Assembly: GCF_010731735.1 (NCBI RefSeq)
Contig: NZ_AP022588.1
Coordinates: 620,001-684,000 of the forward strand
Origin: Mycolicibacterium sediminis
GTDB lineage: Bacteria > Actinomycetota > Actinomycetes > Mycobacteriales > Mycobacteriaceae
Direction of reading: 5' to 3'
Length of the DNA stretch: 64,000 nucleotides
Each line of letters starts with the position of its first letter. The stretch's first letter is position 1. Positions 52,285 to 61,188 of this stretch are shown piece after piece. Under the pieces are notes generated by a model that saw only the letters and a list, made by a program, of their open reading frames with translations, had not been told where the DNA came from and did not search any database. The position numbers and the translations under genes were made by a program.

Positions 52285-53211
52285 TCAATGCTGTTCAGGC
52301 GGCGCTTGACCCAGCAGATCGACGCAGATCTCTTGGAACGCGAGAGACTTCCGAGTCGGTCGACCACCGCGAAGGCGCACCAGCACCAGTTCCGTGGGGG
52401 GCAGTTCGTCGGCCAGTTCGAGGGCCACCACCCTGCCGCCCGCATACGTCTCGTCCCGCGTGAGGCGCCAGTTCAGCAGCGAGTATCCATGGCCCATGCT
52501 CACGTAGGACCGCACCGTCTCGTATCCCGATACGAAGTGCCGGATGCGAGGCCGCAGCCCGAGCCGCTTGAAGATGTCGAGGTAGTACTCGCGGCTGTGC
52601 TTGAGATCCAGCAGGATGAACGGCTCCGCCTCGAAGTCCCGGAGGTGTACCGGCTCGTCCGGAATCGCCGCCCGGGGATGATCCTCCGCCACCACGAGGT
52701 GCGGCGGCACCGTCTGGAGGACCTGATAGTCGTAGTCGGTCCCGAGCCCGAGGTCGTACATCAGTGCGGTCTCGCAGGTGCCCTCGGCGAGGGCTCGGAT
52801 CAGCGCCTCCTGATCGGCCTCGAAGAAGCTGAGCTTGACCGCCGGGTGCCGCTCCTTGAAGACCGTGAGGATCATCGGTGCGAGGAACGGGGCGAGCGGG
52901 GAGAAGATGCCCACCACGAGGTCGCCCGCGAGTTCCTCCCGCTCGGCACGCACGGAGTGGTGGAGCTGGTCGGCGTCCTCCAGCACCGTGCGCGACCCGA
53001 CGAGCAGCCGCCGGCCGGCGTCGGTCAGGCGTAGCCCCCGATTGGACCGGCGATGGAACAGTTGGACTCCCAACTCCCGTTCGAGTTGGCCGATGGCCGC
53101 CGACAGGGTCGACTGCGTCACGTTCAGCTCGTAGGAGGCCGCACGCATGTTCTCCAACCGCGCAACAACCGTGAAGTACCTCAGCTGTACCAGCGTGAAT
53201 GACTTCGCCAT
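52285..53211 (-). CDS. LysR-family transcriptional regulator
   Basis: A 308-residue LysR protein. The N-terminal winged helix is MRAASYELNVTQSTLSAAIG (residues 22-41) with the usual LGVQLFHRRSNRG after it; an effector domain of PBP2 type occupies about 90-300. It is encoded just upstream of the transporter and hydrolase genes in the same orientation rather than divergently, with 72 bp to the transporter start. It most likely controls this cassette. Effector unknown. Confidence 0.92.
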   Translation of the reverse strand: MAKSFTLVQLRYFTVVARLENMRAASYELNVTQSTLSAAIGQLERELGVQLFHRRSNRGLRLTDAGRRLLVGSRTVLEDADQLHHSVRAEREELAGDLVVGIFSPLAPFLAPMILTVFKERHPAVKLSFFEADQEALIRALAEGTCETALMYDLGLGTDYDYQVLQTVPPHLVVAEDHPRAAIPDEPVHLRDFEAEPFILLDLKHSREYYLDIFKRLGLRPRIRHFVSGYETVRSYVSMGHGYSLLNWRLTRDETYAGGRVVALELADELPPTELVLVRLRGGRPTRKSLAFQEICVDLLGQAPPEQH

Positions 53212-53238
53212 GGCTGAATCTCGCTCCCGGACAGTGCC

Positions 53239-54213
53239 TTACCGTAGGAGCGTTCGTTCGACGACCCGCTGCACCTGGCGAAGCACCGTCTTGGACACCG
53301 CCGCTGCCGTACTCCGGACCGCACCCGGTGGTGCTGCATGATGCACTTTGACGGGGTCGCCCGCGCGAACCACGCCTGCACCGGTCACGTCGGCGTACAC
53401 ACCGAGGAACCGATTCGTCCGTTCGGCGAGCCTGCGGGTGATGGCGCGGTCGAGGTCCACGCCCGGTTGCGGTCGCGTCGGCACGACGCAGCGGATCGTG
53501 GGGACGCTCACGCGTACTCGAGCGGCTCCGATCTCGACGGTCGCACCCACCCACGCGCCCTCGGGAAAGTCGTCGGCCGGTTCGTCGACGGTCACGAGAA
53601 CGTTCGGCCGGAAGCGGCGAACGTCGTAACCCCCTCCATCGGGCGACAGGGACTCGAGGCTGGTGACGCTCATCAGGTGGATCGCACTGAGGTCGACGAA
53701 CGTGCCCGGCGGCGTGGAGAACCGGGCGAGCGTGAGGATCTGCCTGGTGGTGAACACGGACGTGTCGGGCAACGCCTCCGATGGGCCGAGCCCGAAGTCG
53801 CTGCGCACCTCCGCCTGAGCGAAGTTGGCCTTGCTCTGGCGCACCGACAATCTGTGCAGGTCGGTGTCGTCGACCGGGGCGAGCGGGGTGAGTCGTACGT
53901 CCCGGTCCACCAGCTCGGCAAGCCGACGGTGAATCCGGGGGTCGGCACTAAACATTTCATCCCCGCCGGGAAACGTGATGACGACGTCCGGCACGTTGCC
54001 GGGGCCGGCGTCCGGGCCGGGTTCCTCCGCGTATCGGGCGCTACACCCGAGCAGCGCGGGAATGCGGCGCGCGGAGGCGGTGATGTCGTTCTCCAGATCG
54101 CGCACCGCCCACAGTCGGTCGGCGTGCATGCCGCGCGCGTCGATGCGCACCTGATCCACGGTGTCACCGCCCATCGACTTCACCGGAAAACGCCACAGCT
54201 GTTCGACTCTCAT
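53239..54213 (-). CDS. MOSC domain protein (MOSC_N plus MOSC)
   Basis: A 324-residue protein with an N-terminal MOSC_N beta-barrel (VEQLWRFPVKSMGGD at the start) and a C-terminal MOSC domain. RFRPNVLVTVDEP and the conserved Cys in VPTIRCVVPTRPQPGVD are the molybdenum-cofactor-binding region of mARC/YcbX-type enzymes. Members reduce N-hydroxylated compounds using Moco. ATG at 54213 has GGAGGAGGG upstream. It lies 27 bp before the LysR gene; a functional link to the amide cassette is possible but unproved. Confidence 0.87.
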   Translation of the reverse strand: MRVEQLWRFPVKSMGGDTVDQVRIDARGMHADRLWAVRDLENDITASARRIPALLGCSARYAEEPGPDAGPGNVPDVVITFPGGDEMFSADPRIHRRLAELVDRDVRLTPLAPVDDTDLHRLSVRQSKANFAQAEVRSDFGLGPSEALPDTSVFTTRQILTLARFSTPPGTFVDLSAIHLMSVTSLESLSPDGGGYDVRRFRPNVLVTVDEPADDFPEGAWVGATVEIGAARVRVSVPTIRCVVPTRPQPGVDLDRAITRRLAERTNRFLGVYADVTGAGVVRAGDPVKVHHAAPPGAVRSTAAAVSKTVLRQVQRVVERTLLR

Positions 54214-54378
54214 CGCAGACCCTCCTCCACTCCGCGGCCCGACTGCGGTGACGTGGCGGGTCGCACGACGCACACCGTCGCGCGGGCGAGCGCCGCCGAC
54301 GGCGTTCTCACCGTACGCCGAACCCCCTGCGCGGCGGCGAGTGTGCCGCCGCGAGTGCCCGGGTGCATCGGACGTCGC

Positions 54379-55014
54379 TCACGCGGAGTCGGGTGGCAGG
54401 AACCGGAAGCCCTCGAGAATGGTGTCCCGGTCGCGAACGTACGTCGGGTCGTCCGGCCGAAGGGTCTGCACCGTCACGGCCACCGCGAAGGTGCGCTCGC
54501 CGGCCTGCAGCGCCGACAGCAGCAGCGTGATCGGCCGTGACGGCGTCGCACCCACCGGCGCCCCGACGTAGTCGATGGTCTCCGCGGGCTGACCGCAGAG
54601 CGTGCCGGTGGTCGTCTTCAGGTCGGTGGCGCCGCCCTGGCTGACGAGGGTGGAGCGCTGCTGCTCGAACACCTCGTCCGCGGACGCGTCGCCGGCGATC
54701 GACTCGAGTGTAACGACCACGTTGGGCGCGAAGTTCTCGGCGGCCAACGAGGGGTTCACCAGCACGAAGCGGATGATCTCGCTGTCCATTTCCGTCTTGC
54801 GCTCCCAGCCGGCGGGAGCGGGGATGGCCATCACCGGGTCGCCGTCGGCCTTCGTCGGGATGTCGAGCATGGGGACGTCCACCGTGGCGCATTGCGAGGC
54901 GTCGGCACCACCGGCCGCGGCCTCCGAACCCGACGCGGGGCCATCGGGTGACCCGCACGCCGCCAGCACCAGGACAGCGGCCAGCGTAGCGGCGGCGCGC
55001 ACGACGGAGGTCAT
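54379..55014 (-). CDS. LpqN/LpqT-type lipoprotein
   Basis: A 211-residue lipoprotein precursor: signal peptide with lipobox LAAC (Cys at about residue 20), a Gly/Ala-rich linker, then a single globular domain with FAPNVVVTLESIAG and DTILEGFRF, typical of the mycobacterial LpqN/LpqT family. Family members are surface lipoproteins; LpqN interacts with trehalose-lipid transport and mycolyl transfer. Which paralogue this is cannot be settled from the sequence alone. It stands alone between MOSC and DUF5718 genes. Confidence 0.85.
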   Translation of the reverse strand: MTSVVRAAATLAAVLVLAACGSPDGPASGSEAAAGGADASQCATVDVPMLDIPTKADGDPVMAIPAPAGWERKTEMDSEIIRFVLVNPSLAAENFAPNVVVTLESIAGDASADEVFEQQRSTLVSQGGATDLKTTTGTLCGQPAETIDYVGAPVGATPSRPITLLLSALQAGERTFAVAVTVQTLRPDDPTYVRDRDTILEGFRFLPPDSA

Positions 55015-55066
55015 GGCAGCAGGCTACGGCGTCGGCAGGTGCCGTCGTGGCAGTTCCCGCGGACGT

Positions 55067-55888
55067 CTACTCCGCCGACACCGTCTGTCGCAGTTCGGAG
55101 TACGCCTCGCCGTCGGTGTCGTACACCCGCACGATCGCCTCGTCACCCGGCTGCAGGAAGGTGGTCTCGCCGAGTTCGGTGTACCGGGTGGCGCCGATCC
55201 CGATCAGCAGGTGCTCGGGGTGTCCGCTCGCCACCATCAGTGCTCCCACGTCCTCGAGAGGCGTGTCGGGAGAACCCTTCTGGTTGGCCAGCCGCTCGAC
55301 CACCCAGTCCAGCAGCACCTCTCCGTAGTAGGAGTAGCCCAGCAGCGGACTGTCGACGCCGTACGCGTGCTCCTGCCCGTCGGACGAGCGCAGGTTGGCC
55401 AGCAATCGCAGGGTCGACGTCGGGCCGTCCGGGGTGAGGTCGGAGACCTCGAAGAAGCGGGCGGCGACGCCCTTCGAAGCCCGACCCCAGTTCTTCTTGT
55501 GGCTGATCTTGAGGGCGTTCGGCCGCCGAATCGAGCAGTCGTTGAACGCGCCGAGCGCGAACGGCTCCAGCCGTGCGACGGTGTCGCCGTGCCACACCAC
55601 GCGGCACGCCAGACCGACCTCCGGCTCGATCTGCAGGTTGAGCGGCGTGTCGCTCTGCGGCAGCAGGATTCGATCGTGCGACAGCGGGAACTCGCCGAGG
55701 AACCCGTCGGCACCCGGTGCGTACCAGGGGAAGATGCCCTTCGGTGCTTCACCCTCGCTCGAGACGTTGACGAAGTCCGCTGCCTCACCGGCCTGCTCGA
55801 GGTGGCCGGCGAAGTTGCCCGCCACCCCGAAGCCGAACCAGCTTTGCAGGTCGTGGTCGTTCAGGTCGATCACGTTGAGTTCCGTCAT
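55067..55888 (-). CDS. DUF5718 family protein
   Basis: A 273-residue soluble protein that I recognise as DUF5718 from the [20 protein letters not shown] start and the [16 protein letters not shown] core. The enzyme activity is unknown; the charged conserved segments resemble fumarylacetoacetate-hydrolase-like folds ([22 protein letters not shown]), which is an inference. ATG at 55888 overlaps the serS stop (ATGA), so it is translated with SerS. Confidence 0.8.
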   Translation of the reverse strand: MTELNVIDLNDHDLQSWFGFGVAGNFAGHLEQAGEAADFVNVSSEGEAPKGIFPWYAPGADGFLGEFPLSHDRILLPQSDTPLNLQIEPEVGLACRVVWHGDTVARLEPFALGAFNDCSIRRPNALKISHKKNWGRASKGVAARFFEVSDLTPDGPTSTLRLLANLRSSDGQEHAYGVDSPLLGYSYYGEVLLDWVVERLANQKGSPDTPLEDVGALMVASGHPEHLLIGIGATRYTELGETTFLQPGDEAIVRVYDTDGEAYSELRQTVSAE

Positions 55889-57141
55889 GCTGGCGTCAGC
55901 ACCGACCTTCCGACGTAGGGCACCAACGCCTCCGGCACGCGCACGCTGCCGTCGGGCTGCTGGTGATTCTCCAGGATCGCCACCAGCCACCGGGTGGTGG
56001 CGAGCGTCCCGTTCAGGGTCGCCGCGATCTGCGGCTTGCCGTTCTCGTCGCGGTACCGCGTCGACAGGCGGCGCGCCTGGAACGTCGTGCAGTTCGACGT
56101 CGACGTGAGTTCGCGATAGGTGCCCTGCGTCGGCACCCAGGCCTCGCAGTCGAACTTGCGGGCCGCCGACGAGCCGAGATCGCCAGCCGCGATGTCGATC
56201 ACGCGGTACGGCACCTCGATCTGGGCGAGCATCTGACGCTCCAGGCCGAGCAGACGCTGGTGTTCGGCCACGGCGTCCTCGGGCCGGCAGTAGACGAAGC
56301 CCTCGACCTTGTCGAACTGGTGCACGCGGATGATGCCGCGGGTGTCCTTGCCGTAGCTGCCCGCCTCGCGCCGGAAGCACGACGACCATCCCGCGTAGCG
56401 CAGCGGGCCATTCGACAGGTCCAGAATCTCGCGGGAGTGATAGCCCGCCAGCGGGACCTCCGATGTTCCGACGAGGTACATGTCCTCACCGTCGAGCCGG
56501 TAGACCTCGTCGGCATGCGCGCCGAGGAAGCCGGTGCCCGCCATCACCTCCGGCCGCACCAGCACCGGGGGGATCATCAGCGAATGGCCGTTCTCGGTCG
56601 CGAGGCGCACGGCGAGCTGCATGATGCCCAGCTGCAGGAGCGCCCCGACGCCGGTGAGGAAGTAGAACCGGGAGCCCGACACCTTGGCGCCGCGCTCCAT
56701 GTCGATCAGTCCGAGGGCCTCACCCAGCTCGAGGTGGTCCTTGGGGTCGTCGATCGACGGCGGATCGCCGACCGTCTCCAGCACGACGAAGTCGTCCTCG
56801 CCGCCGGCCGGCACGCCGTCCAGGATCACGTTGCCGATGCCCATGTGCGCGGCGGTGAAGGCCTGCTCGGCGGCGGCCTGCTCGGCCTCGGCGGCCTTCA
56901 CCCGGTCGGCGAGGTCCTTCGCAGCGGCCAACAGGGCCGGCCGGTCCTCGGGGGACGCGGAGCCCACCTTCTTGCTGGCGGCCTTCTGCTCGGCACGCAG
57001 GGTGTCCGCCGTCGAGATCGCGGCGCGGCGGGCGGCGTCGACGTCGAGCAGTGCGTCGACGAGGCCGGGGTCCTCCCCGCGTGCCCGCTGTGAGGCCCGC
57101 ACCCGGTCCGGATCGTCGCGCAGCACCTTGAGGTCGATCAC
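55885..57141 (-). CDS. serS: Seryl-tRNA synthetase
   Basis: A 418-residue class II aminoacyl-tRNA synthetase. The N-terminal coiled coil (residues about 25-105, Ala/Glu/Lys-rich) binds the long variable arm of tRNA-Ser. Motif 2 is [20 protein letters not shown] and motif 3 is [17 protein letters not shown]; serine contacts include [13 protein letters not shown] at 57141 ([14 protein letters not shown]) fits the family and follows TAGGGT by seven bases, so the mRNA is probably leaderless. Confidence 0.98.
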   Translation of the reverse strand: MIDLKVLRDDPDRVRASQRARGEDPGLVDALLDVDAARRAAISTADTLRAEQKAASKKVGSASPEDRPALLAAAKDLADRVKAAEAEQAAAEQAFTAAHMGIGNVILDGVPAGGEDDFVVLETVGDPPSIDDPKDHLELGEALGLIDMERGAKVSGSRFYFLTGVGALLQLGIMQLAVRLATENGHSLMIPPVLVRPEVMAGTGFLGAHADEVYRLDGEDMYLVGTSEVPLAGYHSREILDLSNGPLRYAGWSSCFRREAGSYGKDTRGIIRVHQFDKVEGFVYCRPEDAVAEHQRLLGLERQMLAQIEVPYRVIDIAAGDLGSSAARKFDCEAWVPTQGTYRELTSTSNCTTFQARRLSTRYRDENGKPQIAATLNGTLATTRWLVAILENHQQPDGSVRVPEALVPYVGRSVLTPA

Positions 57142-57148
57142 GGGCGTC

Positions 57149-57154
57149 ACCCTA
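57149..57154 (-). promoter_or_regulatory. Candidate -10 element for serS (leaderless)
   Basis: On the minus strand TAGGGT lies seven bases before the serS GTG. Confidence 0.5.
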
Positions 57155-57212
57155 CTTTCGTGCGCCGTGCGCGCGCGAACGACATCCGGGGACCTGGGAG
57201 TCGGCGCCGCGT

Positions 57213-57274
57213 CCGCGAGTGTGAACCTCGCGACGCCGAACGCCCGGTTCGCGTCGCCAACGCCACACTCGCGG
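57213..57274. repeat. Nested inverted repeat between divergent serS and septum-protein genes
   Basis: Perfect outer arms CCGCGAGTGTG (57213-57223) and CACACTCGCGG (57264-57274) enclose an inner stem of about 11 bp (GCGACG-CGAAC against GTTCGCGTCGC, one bulged C) with a five-base loop. It sits between divergent genes, so it is not a terminator of either. It looks like a dispersed intergenic palindrome. Confidence 0.7.
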
Positions 57275-57360
57275 CACCCGGGAACGCGCTGGACCAGCAG
57301 CACGACACAACCGCATAACTTTACAACTGCCACTCTTGTCACACCGCTCGACGCGCCTGT

Positions 57361-57366
57361 CACAAT
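57361..57366 (+). promoter_or_regulatory. Candidate -10 element for the septum-protein gene
   Basis: CACAAT lies seven bases before the ATG at 57374; TTGTCA at 57336-57341 could be the -35, though the 19-base spacer is long. Confidence 0.35.
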
Positions 57367-57373
57367 GGACCCG

Positions 57374-58822
57374 ATGTACGAAGCGCCACCCATCGAGGAC
57401 TACCCAACCGGCGACGGCGAGCAGCCGTCGGGTCAGCGCGCGTGGTGGCACAGCCTGCAGTCCGACTCCACCCGCCGCAGCCTGCTCCTCACCGCGCTCG
57501 GCGGACTGTTGATCGCCGGTCTCGTCACGGCGCTGCCCTTCGGCAACGGCGACGGACCGATCGGCCTGACCACCGGCACCACGCTCGGCTCCCGGACCGC
57601 CGACACGTTCGACAACGCCAAGACCGGCGACTGCCTGAACTGGCCCGAACGCACCCCCGACGCCGCCACGGTCGTCGACTGCACCGACGACCACCGCTTC
57701 GAGGTCGCCGAGGCGATCGACATGAGCACCTTCCCGGGCACCGAGTACGGGCCCGACGCGGCGCCGCCGTCGCAGGCACGCATCCAGCAGATCAGCCAGG
57801 AGCAGTGCAGCGCGGCCGCCCGCCAGTACCTCGGACCGAAGTTCGATCCCAACGGCAAGTTCACCGTCAGCCTGCTGTGGTCGGGCGACCGGGCCTGGCG
57901 ACAGGCCGGCGAGCGGCGGATGCTCTGCGGGCTGCAACTCCCCGGACCCAACAATCAACAGCTGTCGTTCAAGGGCAAGGTCGCCAACCTCGACCAGTCC
58001 CAGGTGTGGTCGGCGGGAACCTGCCTCGGCATCGACCCCACGACGAATCAGCCCACCGACATCCCCGTCGACTGCGCGGCACCGCATGCGATGGAGGTCA
58101 CCGGTTCGGTGAACCTGGCCGAGAAGTTCCAGGGCCCGCTACCCGCCGACCCCGACCAGGACGCCTTCATCAAGGAGGCGTGCACGCGGATGACCGACGC
58201 CTACCTGGCGCCCGTGCAGCTGCGCAGCACCACCCTGACCCTGATCTACGGCACCATCTCGCTGCCGAGTTGGTCGGCCGGCAGCCACCAGGTGTCGTGC
58301 AGCATCGGCGCCACCCTGGGCAACGGCGGCTGGTCCACTCTCCTCAACAGCGCGAAGGGCCCTCTGGTCATCAACGGCAGGCCGCCAGTGCCGCCGCCGG
58401 ACATCCCCGAGGAGCGCCTGAACCTGCCGCCGATCCCGATGCCCGACACCTCCAGTCAGATGACCTCGGAGATCGACCTGAGCGATCAGAGTCAGAGTTC
58501 GTCGAGCCAGGGTTCGTCCAGCCAGGGTTCGTCGAGCCAGGGTTCGAGCCAGTCGCAGCAGGACTCCAACCAGCACCTGCCGGGCCAGTCACAGACGTCG
58601 ACGCCCAGCACCACCAACGCACCGGCACCGCAGCAGGGCAACACGTTCCTCAACGGTCCGCCGCCGCCCCCCGGACCGCCGCCGGGCGACGCGCCGCCGC
58701 AGGACGCCGTCCCACCGCCGGTCGCGCCCGGTGACGTGCCGCCACCGCCGCCGCCGGCCGACGCCGCGGTACCGCCGACGATCCCACCGGGCGTGCCGCC
58801 CGGTCCCGTACCGCCGGCCTGA
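57374..58822 (+). CDS. Membrane-anchored septum-formation-family protein (Rv3835-like)
   Basis: A 482-residue protein: a cytoplasmic N-terminus, one membrane helix at about residues 38-58, then two septum-formation-type domains outside. Paired Cys are visible in [33 protein letters not shown] and [13 protein letters not shown]. The tail is a Ser/Gln repeat followed by about 70 Pro-rich residues. The domain name comes from distant actinobacterial relatives; the role in Mtb is not established. ATG at 57374 lies seven bases after a -10-like element. The gene is followed by the metallopeptidase gene after five bases. Confidence 0.85.
   Translation: MYEAPPIEDYPTGDGEQPSGQRAWWHSLQSDSTRRSLLLTALGGLLIAGLVTALPFGNGDGPIGLTTGTTLGSRTADTFDNAKTGDCLNWPERTPDAATVVDCTDDHRFEVAEAIDMSTFPGTEYGPDAAPPSQARIQQISQEQCSAAARQYLGPKFDPNGKFTVSLLWSGDRAWRQAGERRMLCGLQLPGPNNQQLSFKGKVANLDQSQVWSAGTCLGIDPTTNQPTDIPVDCAAPHAMEVTGSVNLAEKFQGPLPADPDQDAFIKEACTRMTDAYLAPVQLRSTTLTLIYGTISLPSWSAGSHQVSCSIGATLGNGGWSTLLNSAKGPLVINGRPPVPPPDIPEERLNLPPIPMPDTSSQMTSEIDLSDQSQSSSSQGSSSQGSSSQGSSQSQQDSNQHLPGQSQTSTPSTTNAPAPQQGNTFLNGPPPPPGPPPGDAPPQDAVPPPVAPGDVPPPPPPADAAVPPTIPPGVPPGPVPPA
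58497..58541 (+). repeat. 15-bp tandem repeat encoding SSSQG
   Basis: Three consecutive 15-bp units, followed by a partial fourth, encode Ser/Gln repeats in the outer tail of the septum-type protein. Confidence 0.85.
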
Positions 58823-58827
58823 CCGCG

Positions 58828-59178
58828 ATGGCCGTGCGGATGAGCCCGCAACGGTTCGACGAGCTGGTGTCCGACGCGCTCGACCTCGTACCTCCGAAGC
58901 TGATGGCGGCGCTCGACAACGTCGTCGTCCTGGTCGAGGAATGGCATCCCGACGAACCCGACGTCCTGGGCATATACGAGGGCGTCGCGCTCACCGAGCG
59001 CGACTCGTCCTACGGCGGATCGCTACCCGACGCCATCACCATCTACCGCGGAGCGCTGCTCGACGTCTGCGACACAGAACAGGACGTCGTCGACGAGGTG
59101 GCGATTACCGTCATCCACGAGATCGCCCACCACTTCGGCATCGACGACGAACGCCTGCACGAACTCGGCTGGGGCTGA
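58828..59178 (+). CDS. Small zincin-like metallopeptidase (Rv3836-like)
   Basis: A 116-residue protein of the small metallopeptidase family (PF06262-like, formerly DUF1025). The zinc motif is VIHEIAHHFGIDDERLHELG (HExxH plus a downstream acidic/His region), with the conserved N-terminal RFDELVSDALDLVP. No signal peptide, so it is probably cytoplasmic. Its substrate is unknown. It starts five bases after the septum-protein stop and is likely co-transcribed. Confidence 0.9.
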   Translation: MAVRMSPQRFDELVSDALDLVPPKLMAALDNVVVLVEEWHPDEPDVLGIYEGVALTERDSSYGGSLPDAITIYRGALLDVCDTEQDVVDEVAITVIHEIAHHFGIDDERLHELGWG

Positions 59179-59248
59179 GCGACCCCGATACGAGGTCCGC
59201 CGTGCGCGCCGACTACTAATCGTCGGACCCTGGTGCCATCATCGAGGG

Positions 59249-59443
59249 ATGACCCCGGAATGCCGACTGTGTGAGCACGACGTGGCGCATTGCCACGGTA
59301 CGGTGATCCTGCACGTGACGACACGGCCGGAGTGCACCGAACCGGATTGCGAGACACCGGAATTCGTCCACGCCTTCACCATCGACTGCTCGGCCGTCGG
59401 GTGCGCCTGCGACGTCATCGCCGTCGAGCGCCGCGCGATCTGA
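59249..59443 (+). CDS. Small Cys-rich conserved protein
   Basis: A 64-residue protein with eight Cys and four His: PECRLCEHDVAHCHGT at the start, PECTEPDCETPEFVH in the middle and DCSAVGCACDV near the end. The spacing suggests one or two zinc or other metal sites. GAGGG directly precedes the ATG. I recall similar small proteins from other mycobacteria but know no function. It ends four bases before the stop of the convergent phosphoglycerate-mutase-like gene; both stops lie in a 12-bp palindrome (59440-59451). Confidence 0.72.
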   Translation: MTPECRLCEHDVAHCHGTVILHVTTRPECTEPDCETPEFVHAFTIDCSAVGCACDVIAVERRAI

Positions 59444-59447
59444 CCGG

Positions 59448-60122
59448 TCAGCCCATCGGGTCGGCGTCCTCCGGCGGCTCCGGATCGACCTCGGGGTAGA
59501 ACGGCGGCAGCAGGGTCCCCCACTGCACACAGCTCCAGCGGCCGTCGGTGATCGGGCTGAGCACCACGCACTCGGTGTTCGCGAGGTGGTGTTCGATCGC
59601 GAACCCGCCGTCGACACCGGCGAGGACCGCACCCACCAGCCTGATCGCCGCGCCGTGACTGACCACCACCACGTCGCCGCGCCACTGGTCGTCGTCGAGG
59701 TGCCGCAGGCGCAGCTGCTTGACGACGGGCAGGTATCGGTCGAGCACGTCCTGACCCGACTCGCCGCCGGGCACGCGCTGAGCCAGATCGCCGTGATGCC
59801 ACTGGGCGTAGACGTCGTGGAACTGGTCGATCGCCGGTTCGTCGTTGCGGTTCTCGAGGTCACCGGCCTGCACCTCGTGGATGCCCTCGAGTTCGACGGT
59901 GGGCAGTCCGAGCCGGTCGCCGATCCGGCCGGCGGTCTGCACCGCGCGCAACGCGACCGAGTGCGCGACCATGCCGACGGGGTGCTCCCACGTCTGCGCG
60001 AACGTCTCGGCCTGCGTCAGCCCCAGGTCGGTGAGCGCCGCCCCCGGCGGGAGCGTGTCCAGGCGTCGATCCACGTTGGCCAGCGACTGGCCGTGCCGGA
60101 CGAGGACCAGCCGGCCGCTCAT
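59448..60122 (-). CDS. Histidine phosphatase / phosphoglycerate-mutase-like protein (Rv3837c-like)
   Basis: A 224-residue histidine-phosphatase-superfamily protein. The phospho-His is in LVLVRHGQSLANVDRR, the second His in VVVVSHGAAIRLVG, and the acid is in the GIHEVQAGDLENR region. Whether it is a true mutase or a broad phosphatase cannot be told from sequence. ATG at 60122 has AGAGGAGAAGG upstream. It lies 28 bp after pheA on the same strand. Confidence 0.9.
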   Translation of the reverse strand: MSGRLVLVRHGQSLANVDRRLDTLPPGAALTDLGLTQAETFAQTWEHPVGMVAHSVALRAVQTAGRIGDRLGLPTVELEGIHEVQAGDLENRNDEPAIDQFHDVYAQWHHGDLAQRVPGGESGQDVLDRYLPVVKQLRLRHLDDDQWRGDVVVVSHGAAIRLVGAVLAGVDGGFAIEHHLANTECVVLSPITDGRWSCVQWGTLLPPFYPEVDPEPPEDADPMG

Positions 60123-60150
60123 CGGTGCCTTCTCCTCTTCGCGCAGGCGC

Positions 60151-61062
60151 TCATCGGTCACCTCGGCGGAGCCTCTGCAACCACTGCGTCGCCTCCTCGG
60201 TGACGGGCGGCAGCGCACCCACGGGTGTCTCGGTAGGCCACGAACCCAGATATCGCACGTCGGTACAACGCGCGTGCAGCGCCTTGAGTGCCTCGGCGAC
60301 CGAATCGTCCTCGAGATGACCGACGCAGTCGAGGAAGAACACGTAGGTGCCCAGCTCGGTGCGGGTGGGCCGGGACTCGATGCGGGTGAGGTCGATGCGC
60401 CGGATCGAGAACTCCGTCATCGCCGACACCAACGCACCCGGCACGTTGTCGAGGCGCAGCACGACCGAGGTCCTGTCCGCACCGGTGCGCGGCGGCGGCG
60501 GACCGGGCGGGCCCGCGAGCACGAATCGCGTGCGGGCGTTCGCCTCGTCCACGACGCCGCCCGCGAGGGTGTCGAGGCCGTACAGCTCAGCGGCCAGGGC
60601 GGTGCTTACACCGGCGTCCGCCCGGCCGTCGCGGACGTCGACCGCGGCGGCGGCGTTCGAGATGGCGGGGACGAAGGTGGCCGCAGGCAGGTGAACCGAC
60701 ACCCAGCGCTGCACCTGCGCCGCGGCCACGGGGAACGCCGCGATGGTGATGACGTCGTCGGCCGCGGTCCCGGGCCGGGTGACGATGCTGAACGCCACGT
60801 CGAGGACCAGTTCGCCGTAGATCTGCAGCGGGTTCTCGAAGGCGAGGCTGTCGAGCGTTGGCGACACGGAGCCCTCGATCGAGTTCTCGATCGGCACGCA
60901 CGCGTAGTCGGCGGCGCCGTCGCGGACGGCCTTCAGCGCGGCCGGCGTGCTGGCGGTGTCGACCTCGTCGCACCCCGCGGGCAGGAGGCCGCGGTGCGAC
61001 ATCTCGAGGAGAGCGGCTTGGGAGAAGGTGCCGCGCGGACCCAGGTACGCGACGCGAGACAC
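60151..61062 (-). CDS. pheA: Prephenate dehydratase PheA
   Basis: A 303-residue single-function prephenate dehydratase, converting prephenate to phenylpyruvate for phenylalanine synthesis. The catalytic domain covers residues 1-185, with VPIENSIEGSVSPTLD and the TRF motif ANARTRFVLAG. The regulatory ACT domain is at about 195-280, with the ESRP motif in TRIESRPTRTELGTYVFFLD that binds phenylalanine. GTG at 61062 is preceded by TAGGGT six bases upstream, so it is probably leaderless. Confidence 0.97.
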   Translation of the reverse strand: MSRVAYLGPRGTFSQAALLEMSHRGLLPAGCDEVDTASTPAALKAVRDGAADYACVPIENSIEGSVSPTLDSLAFENPLQIYGELVLDVAFSIVTRPGTAADDVITIAAFPVAAAQVQRWVSVHLPAATFVPAISNAAAAVDVRDGRADAGVSTALAAELYGLDTLAGGVVDEANARTRFVLAGPPGPPPPRTGADRTSVVLRLDNVPGALVSAMTEFSIRRIDLTRIESRPTRTELGTYVFFLDCVGHLEDDSVAEALKALHARCTDVRYLGSWPTETPVGALPPVTEEATQWLQRLRRGDR

Positions 61063-61068
61063 GTCGCA

Positions 61069-61074
61069 ACCCTA
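61069..61074 (-). promoter_or_regulatory. Candidate -10 element for pheA (leaderless)
   Basis: On the minus strand TAGGGT lies six bases before the pheA GTG, the same hexamer as at serS. Confidence 0.5.
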
Positions 61075-61141
61075 TCGGCTCGCGCGACGGCCTTCCCGGA
61101 AAAGCGTCCCGGCGCCGAACGGAAACCCTTGCGCCATTCGG

Positions 61142-61170
61142 TGAGGCTAGCCTAAGTTAGGCTTACCTCA
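61142..61170 (+). promoter_or_regulatory. IdeR iron box upstream of the DUF2470 gene
   Basis: A 29-bp imperfect palindrome runs from TGAGG to CCTCA with CCTAAGTTAGG at its centre. It matches the mycobacterial iron-box pattern (TTAGGTTAGGCTAACCTAA-type) in overlapping registers. It lies 19 bases before the ATG and just upstream of a GGAAGG ribosome site, where bound IdeR would block transcription when iron is plentiful. Confidence 0.8.
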
Positions 61171-61188
61171 TTAACCGGAAGGTAGTGG

